Of a DNA stretch of 64,000 bases, positions 61,901-64,000 are shown in pieces. The stretch comes from Bedellia somnulentella (Eukaryota; Arthropoda; Insecta; Lepidoptera; Bedelliidae): contig OY755178.1 in assembly GCA_963576735.1 (NCBI GenBank), positions 6,014,001 through 6,078,000 on the forward strand, in the 5' to 3' direction. The notes beneath the pieces are model-generated. The model ran no database searches and had not been told where the DNA came from. It saw only the letters and a list, made by a program, of their open reading frames with translations. How positions within the stretch are numbered: position 1 is the first letter of the stretch; each line of letters starts with the position of its first letter. Made by a program: the position numbers and the translations under genes.

Positions 61901-63649
61901 ACATTATTGTAATGGAGTTGTTCCGCAAACGGATTTAAAGTTTTTTTACTGGTTTTTTTTCTTTACTTTATACGAAATACTCATTATATTTCGTATTATT
62001 ATTTACGCTATTTATTCCCGATACAGTAACAGAGGTACTAATAATTCTGAACATCACCTGACGTTTGCTCTTCTGGTCTTTAGTAGCTACTATTCAACAA
62101 AAACCTCATCAAAATTCTACCATCATCTATATGATACACTGCACGACAGCCGTAGCCGAGTGGATAGATGACTCGCTTCTCGGTCCGGAGGTCGCGGGTT
62201 CCATCCCCGCTGAGAGCAACATTGATGTGATGAGCATAAATGATTGTTTCTTAGTCTTGGATGTTATTTATACACATACATACATATACTCACGGCTATA
62301 ATTCCCTAGAAGGGGTAGCCAGAGCCAAGGAATTATAAATTCCTCAGCCACTTTTGGAAGTTGAGTGGGGAAAAGGCGGTAAAATAAAGGTTTTTGGTGA
62401 TGGGTCTCCAACAGCATCGCCCAAAAATCCAATAAAAAGCCCCGATACCCTTAGTTGCCTCTTACGACATCCGTGGGTAGAAAGGGGTAGCGACATTCTA
62501 AGCCGGCACTACACGGTATATGTGTATTATATAATATTAAATGTATCGTTGAGTTAGTATCCTAATCAATTGTTCATACAACACATCAACTAAATGGTAC
62601 CCCATCTCAACGGAGCATCAAAGTGTATTAAAAGCGAAGATGTGTTCAGCTGCAAGATCGGCACGCGAATGGTGCATATTTAGCCGCAGCCTACCTATTC
62701 TAGCAATGAGGGATATGGCACTGTCACTGCTGGCGCTCAGCGGGTTGTTTAGACTAGCTTTTCGTGAACGAGTTTTCAACCGCAGGTCCCAACCATTTCT
62801 AATGCTCCATCGCCTTATATGTAACCTAAAAGCTACCTTCATCTACCATGCTGTATTCTACCACTTTTTAACACACATTCATATACTCGCGGCTTTATAC
62901 AAAAGAAGGGGGGGTAAACCAGAGCATCAGTATCATAAATTCTTTAGCCACTTTTGGAACTTGAGTTGGTACAGCATTTTAAAATTAAAAAAAATCACTA
63001 TCTTCAACTTCCCAACTTTTCTTTTAACAGAGCTCTTAAGCGTATGGAAGGCGAAGACGTGTTCGGAAACAAGATCGGCACGCGGATGGTACAAACTCAG
63101 CCGCAGCCTTCACAGGCGACCTATTCTAGCGATGAGGGGTATGGCACTGCCACCGCTGGCGCTCAGCCGGCTGTGAAAACTACCCCGGTTGCGCAGGTAT
63201 GTGTTTTATTATGTTTTTATAGATGGTTGATTTGGTAAGGCTTTTAAATTTTAAGTTGCAATACTTATATGAAATTAAAACTTTCCCTTTGCAAGATGTA
63301 GATATAAGTTTAATTATTTTGATAAAGTCTTCAATCTTCATTACAAGTATTAAATTCACCAAAGTTGAAAATTTCATTATTTTTTCCTATTTAATAACTT
63401 CAACTACTTGTTTTAAGTACCTATACTGAATGTTACCAAACAACATAAAATTTCAACCCAACTTACACTACTGTAACATAAAAAGCCCACAATCTTCATA
63501 TCGTATTTTTCCATAGAACGTGGAATCTCCTCGCGAGCCTCCTCAACCGAGCAGCGACTGGGCCATGGCTTTGCAACAACTGCCTCCTGCGCCGAGATTC
63601 TGTCCTCCACCGACTGCGCCCGTGCCTAGGAAGATCAGGGGGACGCATG
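37967..63649 (+). CDS. MARF1: Meiosis regulator and mRNA stability factor 1, 5' exons (partial)
   Basis: Eight in-phase exons: 37967-38096, 41108-41256, 45897-46040, 50815-50975, 52070-52187, 52776-52966, 63031-63196 and 63517-63649, giving about 397 residues; the gene continues to the right. MARF1 is an RNA-binding endoribonuclease that destabilises mRNAs and, in mouse oocytes, silences retrotransposon transcripts. The NYN nuclease domain runs from about residue 80 to 234, with acidic motifs FWDIEN (86-91), NAADEKL (D156) and SGDINF (D182) all present. An RRM follows at about 248-315 (LEVLNLP, LRVHLTNAFLKF, RMEGEDVFGNK). Later RRM and LOTUS repeats expected for the family should lie beyond 64000. 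The N-terminus before the NYN domain is short (about 80 residues). Introns are long and packed with mobile elements, and partial copies of exons 3, 7 and 8 lie beside the true exons. Confidence 0.93.
38515..38692 (-). mobile_element. LINE 3' end fragment
   Basis: The minus strand encodes the same C-terminal tail as at 31019 ([16 protein letters not shown]) and ends in the GTGAGTATATGTATG terminus. Confidence 0.7.
39106..39258 (+). mobile_element. Family C monomer, internally deleted
   Basis: The left arm is joined directly to the anticodon and T-arm half of the tRNA-like part (GGGCGTATACCCGAGG, GGGTTCGATTCCCGCC), then the right arm. Confidence 0.72.
39407..39621 (+). other. Possible exon of unknown gene in MARF1 intron 1
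   Basis: A 215-nt block starts after ATTATTCCAAG and ends before GTGAGG, and is open on the plus strand (119-codon frame around it) and also on the minus strand. Its phase does not fit between MARF1 exons 1 and 2, which join perfectly without it. I recognise no family. Confidence 0.2.
40735..40880 (+). repeat. Family A remnant
   Basis: A heavily diverged 3' half (AATTAGCTGAGGAATTAATA to TTTATAGCCATGAGT). Confidence 0.45.
41570..41705 (+). repeat. Family A remnant
   Basis: Pieces of the middle of the repeat (TTTTTAAGCGACTGTTGGGTGAT, CCCCACTCAACTTCCAAAA) without ends. Confidence 0.4.
42151..42390 (+). repeat. Family A copy
   Basis: Near full length and diverged at the tail. Confidence 0.72.
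42863..43058 (+). mobile_element. Family C monomer with 13-bp TSD
   Basis: The left arm (80 bp), a tRNA-like unit (42962-43027, missing 6-7 nt before the T loop) and a shortened right arm ending at a TTTT run. It is flanked by AGTATGATATGTA at 42850-42862 and 43059-43071. A variable-length TSD of this size is the mark of LINE-type retroposition. Confidence 0.85.
43134..43370 (-). mobile_element. Family B SINE, internally deleted
   Basis: Body and head are present, but about 110 bp between CCCAGGG and the B-box half are missing. It is read right to left. Confidence 0.72.
43491..44781 (-). mobile_element. Complete mariner element
   Basis: 1291 bp bounded by 27-bp identical terminal inverted repeats (starting CGAGGGCTGCTATTTATG), with TA on both sides (43489-43490, 44782-44783). 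It contains one uninterrupted transposase frame on the minus strand. The identical TIRs and intact frame point to recent insertion into MARF1 intron 2. Confidence 0.95.
43556..44626 (-). CDS. Mariner transposase (DD34D)
   Basis: 356 codons, or 350 if translation starts at the second Met (MDLTREHFRAM), which fits the usual mariner length better. The N-terminal half has paired helix-turn-helix DNA-binding regions (GLTQKQC...TVYHWFSEF; a KEGRPKT hook-like linker; then ASLGISMTSIHKIL). The catalytic domain shows RWIPHNL, the first Asp in TGDESWIYAYD, the second in HHDNASCH, and the third in YSPDLAPNDFYLFP with 34 residues between the second and third, the mariner DD34D signature. All motifs are intact, so the enzyme may be functional; the subfamily was not determined. 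Confidence 0.95.
   Translation of the reverse strand: MRVFTTMDLTREHFRAMIFYDFRRGLTQKQCIDQLTSTFGDEAPSKTTVYHWFSEFNRGRSKLTDEIKEGRPKTVVVPQNIDAVRELITQDRHVTYREIEASLGISMTSIHKILHEHLAVKKICSRWIPHNLSIDQKQARVDWCKEMLKKYNRGASKAVYNIYTGDESWIYAYDPETKQQSTVWVFQDEPNPTKVIRAKSTLKQMVACFFGINGHVATVPLENRKTVNSEWYTTICLPEVFEQIRKTNRQRRIILHHDNASCHRSAVTTQFLEAQKIELTGHPPYSPDLAPNDFYLFPNVKKKLRGQRFSSREEAVDAFKMHVLEIPQSEWKKCYENWFQRMQKCIDLSGEYFEKQ
44886..44952 (-). repeat. Family A tail fragment
   Basis: Only the ACATACATAAATATACTTACG to GTAGCCAAAGCTT end is present. Confidence 0.55.
44962..45035 (-). repeat. Family B SINE 3' fragment
   Basis: Short match to the AACGTTCACGCCG...GGCAGAGGTACTAATAC end. Confidence 0.5.
45073..45335 (-). 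repeat. Family A copy with internal foreign segment
   Basis: Both ends are present, but about 80 bp around 45160-45245 does not belong to the family. Confidence 0.65.
46154..46193 (+). pseudogene. Partial echo of MARF1 exon 3 (first)
   Basis: GCCAAGTACGTGACGGGACG and the bases after it match the middle of exon 3 with one change, then jump to the exon's terminal GACGCACAAGTA. An internal deletion removes the sequence between. Confidence 0.7.
46286..46815 (+). mobile_element. Family C dimeric tRNA-like foldback element with 13-bp TSD
   Basis: The order is left arm 46293-46372, tRNA-like unit 46388-46460, right arm 46460-46539 (an exact 80-bp inverse of the left arm), a spacer of about 150 bp, a second tRNA-like unit 46704-46776, and a shortened right arm. 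The whole is flanked by ATATCTAAGCCTG at 46273-46285 and 46816-46828, so it inserted as one piece. Both tRNA-like units appear identical. Confidence 0.88.
46388..46460 (+). other. tRNA-like unit 1 of family C
   Basis: 73 nt. The acceptor stem GACACTG/CAGTGTC pairs over 7 bp, the D stem is GCTC/GAGC, and the T stem GCGGG/CCCGC has a 7-nt TTCGAAC loop. A box TAGCTCAGTTGG and B box GGTTCGAACCC match pol III consensus. The anticodon arm has a weak stem (CGGG/CCCG) and an 8-nt GGCGTATA loop without the usual U33, so decoding is doubtful. A second copy lies at 46704-46776. Confidence 0.75.
46843..46902 (+). pseudogene. Partial echo of MARF1 exon 3 (second)
   Basis: AAAGGAGTCCGTTTTGAGGT and the bases after it follow the last 45 nt of exon 3, with about seven changes, into GACGCACAAGT. 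The donor GT is followed by TTTCC, not the TATGT of the true exon. Confidence 0.7.
47138..47285 (-). mobile_element. Family B SINE 3' part
   Basis: It extends from the AACGTTCACGCCG end to AGGGGGCAGGCCTAT; the tRNA-like head is missing. Confidence 0.72.
47640..47850 (-). repeat. Family A copy, diverged
   Basis: Tail and middle are recognisable (GGTTGGTGATGGGTTTCCAA); the head is nearly lost. Confidence 0.55.
48603..48676 (+). other. Possible first coding exon of an unidentified nested gene
   Basis: An ATG opens 24 codons plus 2 nt (MSRLLDLRSHKATFLVTGGL and four more) before a strong GGGTAAGT donor. It is GC-richer than its surroundings. No continuation exon was found and its phase does not fit MARF1 exon 4. 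Confidence 0.2.
49588..49738. mobile_element. Palindromic MITE of about 150 bp
   Basis: GTCTTAACGACCGATTTC at the left and GAAATCGGTCGTAAGAC at the right, with about 55-bp arms that pair with a few mismatches. Confidence 0.75.
50085..50780 (+). repeat. Degenerate family A copy split by a MITE
   Basis: The two halves (50085-50180 and 50678-50780) carry the start and end of an old family A copy, the latter with CCCCATCTTCTCACG, AAAGTGGGTGTC and ATATGGCTGTGAATATG. Confidence 0.5.
50181..50677. mobile_element. MITE with AATTCGGTATGCAAAGTTTT termini
   Basis: 497 bp with inverted ends of about 20 bp. No coding capacity. It ends 138 bp before MARF1 exon 4. Confidence 0.75.
51064..51110 (+). mobile_element. 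LINE 3' terminus fragment
   Basis: CTCTGTTTACCCAAATGGGAACTAATGGCG followed by TGAGCATATGTGTG. Confidence 0.5.
51266..51512 (+). repeat. Family A, variant head
   Basis: Full length. The head has the CTACCCACGGGTATCG variant and the rest follows the reference copy. Confidence 0.8.
51618..52062. mobile_element. Candidate MITE abutting the MARF1 exon 5 splice acceptor
   Basis: GGGAATATTCAT after TA at 51618-51619 pairs with ATGCATATTCCC before TA at 52061-52062 (one mismatch). The interior is 441 bp with GC-rich CRE-like TGACGTCA blocks. Exon 5 begins at 52070, so only TATTTCCAG separates it from the element end. Confidence 0.5.
53045..53175 (+). mobile_element. LINE 3' end fragment, diverged
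   Basis: The tail (ATGAGAAGGTTGATAAATAT to GGAATTAATGGCGTG) is recognisable, with deletions. Confidence 0.55.
53627..53871 (+). repeat. Family A copy
   Basis: Full length and close to the reference copy. Confidence 0.82.
54180..54473 (-). repeat. Family A, variant, with internal duplication of the tail end
   Basis: The tail segment (ACTCACGGCCATAAATC...GCCAGAGCT) is present twice in tandem at 54196 and 54261 before the rest of the repeat. Confidence 0.7.
54529..54774 (-). repeat. Family A copy
   Basis: Full length; it starts 55 bp after the preceding copy. Confidence 0.82.
55319..55505 (+). pseudogene. LINE reverse-transcriptase fragment
   Basis: The frame holds MEVLNKMLNDLNGVSERV followed by LKINMDKTKIMSSN, the segment just after the catalytic motif in RTE-like or Jockey-like LINE reverse transcriptases (known from the family). 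It is short and broken on both sides. Confidence 0.65.
56431..56674 (-). repeat. Family A copy
   Basis: Near full length; the GGGGTAGTG part close to the head is deleted. Confidence 0.78.
57514..57712 (+). repeat. Family A remnant
   Basis: An old copy with a CCGCGGGTGTCG head variant and several deletions. Confidence 0.55.
57713..58897. other. MARF1 intron 6, no gene seen
   Basis: AT-rich unique-looking sequence without coding signals. Confidence 0.4.
58898..59145 (-). mobile_element. Family B SINE, diverged
   Basis: The body is recognisable (CCCCAAAGGGGTAGCAGATG, CTCATGATAGGGGCAGAACC); the tRNA-like head is absent. Confidence 0.6.
59146..59595 (+). mobile_element. LINE 3' end interrupted by family A
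   Basis: 59146-59313 and 59561-59595 are one LINE tail fragment. The sequence AACTAACGG...GTGAGTATATGTATG resumes after the inserted repeat. Confidence 0.72.
59314..59560 (-). mobile_element. Family A copy with 7-bp TSD
   Basis: 247 bp inserted in the LINE tail, flanked by AACTAAC at 59307-59313 and 59561-59567. This fixes the family A ends: CTGTGTAGTG side at the head, ATGTATGT at the tail. Confidence 0.85.
59678..59912 (-). mobile_element. Family A copy with 13-bp TSD
   Basis: Flanked by TAGTGTTAATAAT at 59665-59677 and 59913-59925. The ATGT tail is missing from this copy. Confidence 0.8.
60070..60172 (-). mobile_element. Family B SINE head
   Basis: Only the 5' tRNA-like part is present (complement of GTGATGGCTCAGTGGGTAGA). 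Confidence 0.7.
60479..60858 (+). mobile_element. Family B SINE, full length (reference copy)
   Basis: The A box TAGCCCAGTGGG and B-box-like TGTTCAAATCC lie in a tRNA-like head. About 280 bp of body follows, ending GGGGATATTCGGCGTGAACG and a TTATG-rich tail. Confidence 0.85.
61075..61178 (-). repeat. Family A tail-side fragment
   Basis: It covers TATACTTACGGCCATAAATC to GACAAGATGG. Confidence 0.6.
61285..61381 (+). mobile_element. LINE 3' end fragment
   Basis: GAGAGGTTTGCCAGGATCGT to AACGGCGTGAGAATATGTATG. Confidence 0.65.
61395..61514 (-). repeat. Family A head-side fragment
   Basis: It ends GCTATTCTAAGCCGACACTA, and its left side abuts the LINE tail. Confidence 0.6.
61541..61754 (-). repeat. 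Family A copy
   Basis: Both ends are present; about 45 bp of the CCAGAGC...CAGCC part is deleted. Confidence 0.78.
62143..62273 (+). mobile_element. Family D tRNA-like SINE (best copy)
   Basis: The head has GCCGTAGCCGAGTGGATAGA (A-box region), CTTCTCGGTCCGGAG as an anticodon-arm-like part, and GCGGGTTCCATCCCCGC as the T arm. The tail is TCTTGGATGTTATTTAT. An inverse family A copy follows, as at 15251. Confidence 0.72.
62274..62517 (-). repeat. Family A, variant head
   Basis: Full length with the CCGTGGGTAGAAAGG head variant. Confidence 0.8.
62620..62747 (+). pseudogene. Degenerate copy of MARF1 exon 7
   Basis: It follows exon 7 from GTATTAAAAGCGAAGATGTG through GCAAGATCGGCACGCGAATG to GGCGCTCAGC. 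It has substitutions, a 9-12 nt deletion and an in-frame TAG after GTGCATATT. It lies about 410 bp before the true exon. Confidence 0.82.
62872..62970 (-). repeat. Family A fragment
   Basis: Tail-side part (CATATACTCGCGGCTTTATA to CTTTTGGAACTTGAGT), between the exon 7 copy and the true exon 7. Confidence 0.55.
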
Positions 63650-63716
63650 GTATGTAGTGATATCTCGCTCTGGCGCATATGTTATCTCGCTCTAATTACG
63701 GCCCAATGTTTTGGCA

Positions 63717-63805
63717 ACCGATGCCTCCTGCGCCGAGGCCGACGGCGCCCGTGCCCAGGAAGATCAGGGGGACTCATGGTATGTAGTGATATCTCTCTCG
63801 CACAC
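63717..63805 (+). pseudogene. Tandem copy of the 3' half of MARF1 exon 8 plus donor
   Basis: ATGCCTCCTGCGCCGAG, then 12 nt missing, then CGCCCGTGCCCAGGAAGATC and the donor GGTATGTAGTGATATCTC repeat the sequence at 63579-63670. There is no acceptor immediately before it. Confidence 0.8.
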
Positions 63806-63854
63806 TAAAATACGTAATAAAATGTCCTTGATAGGTATTCCTAGTTTTCCTTGT

Positions 63855-64000
63855 TACATACATACATATACTGACCGTTATAATTCCTTAAAAGCCAGAG
63901 CTTCAGATTTACAATTTTCTCAGCCACTTTTGAAAGTTTAGTAGGGAAAACTATTTAAAATAAATGGTGTTGTTGATGGGTATGATGGGATGGTGGTGCT
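63855..64000 (-). repeat. Family A fragment at window edge
   Basis: It begins with TACATACATACATATACTGA and runs out of the window. Confidence 0.6.

Noticed and set aside
62640..63176. A 178-codon plus-strand frame
   Set aside because: It reads through the dead exon 7 copy, a family A fragment and the true exon 7 in a different frame from MARF1; its length comes from the duplication.
63711..63941. A separate small gene after exon 8
   Set aside because: It is the tandem copy of the exon 8 tail running into a family A fragment.

Overview
The window is nuclear DNA of an insect, most likely a moth or butterfly. The evidence is AT-rich sequence, short exons with GT/AG introns, two conserved animal genes (PSMD12 and MARF1), an intact mariner, a BEL/Pao retroelement, and several interspersed repeat families of the kind that fill lepidopteran introns. 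The clade call is inference; gene structures were read by eye from splice signals and reading-frame phase.

Layout. Positions 1-1190 hold a frameshifted transposon-like gene remnant (minus strand). A BEL/Pao element occupies 1698-8276 (minus): one long gag-pol frame, an env-like tail cut short, and a single recognisable LTR. Positions 8497-16522 carry five minus-strand exons (about 232 residues) of an N-terminal region that I read as an insect phosphoenolpyruvate-synthase-like protein; the rest of it should lie left of the window, so the BEL element sits in one of its introns. Positions 17.1-25.7 kb are intergenic: MITEs, a roughly 185-bp tandem array, a foldback with a second element inside it, and SINEs. 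Positions 26695-33262 hold a complete eight-exon PSMD12 (26S proteasome lid subunit Rpn5, 450 residues, minus), with a duplicated last exon just downstream. From 37967 to beyond the right edge lies MARF1 (plus), with eight exons seen that encode the NYN ribonuclease domain and the first RRM. Its introns hold the mariner, many repeats, and several partial copies of its own exons.

Repeats. Family A (about 245 bp, ATGT-rich tail, about 30 copies) dominates. Family B is a tRNA-derived SINE of about 350 bp with a TTATG tail. Family C is the most unusual: a tRNA-like sequence with a perfect 7-bp acceptor stem lies between 80-bp perfectly inverted arms. It occurs as a monomer and as a dimer, each bounded by a 13-bp target-site duplication. 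Family D is another tRNA-like SINE. A LINE 3' end (C-terminal reverse-transcriptase tail) shares its terminal sequence with family A, which suggests that it mobilises family A.

PSMD12 and MARF1 are arranged head to head 4.7 kb apart. PSMD12 acts in protein turnover and MARF1 in RNA decay; nothing in the sequence shows a functional link beyond adjacency.
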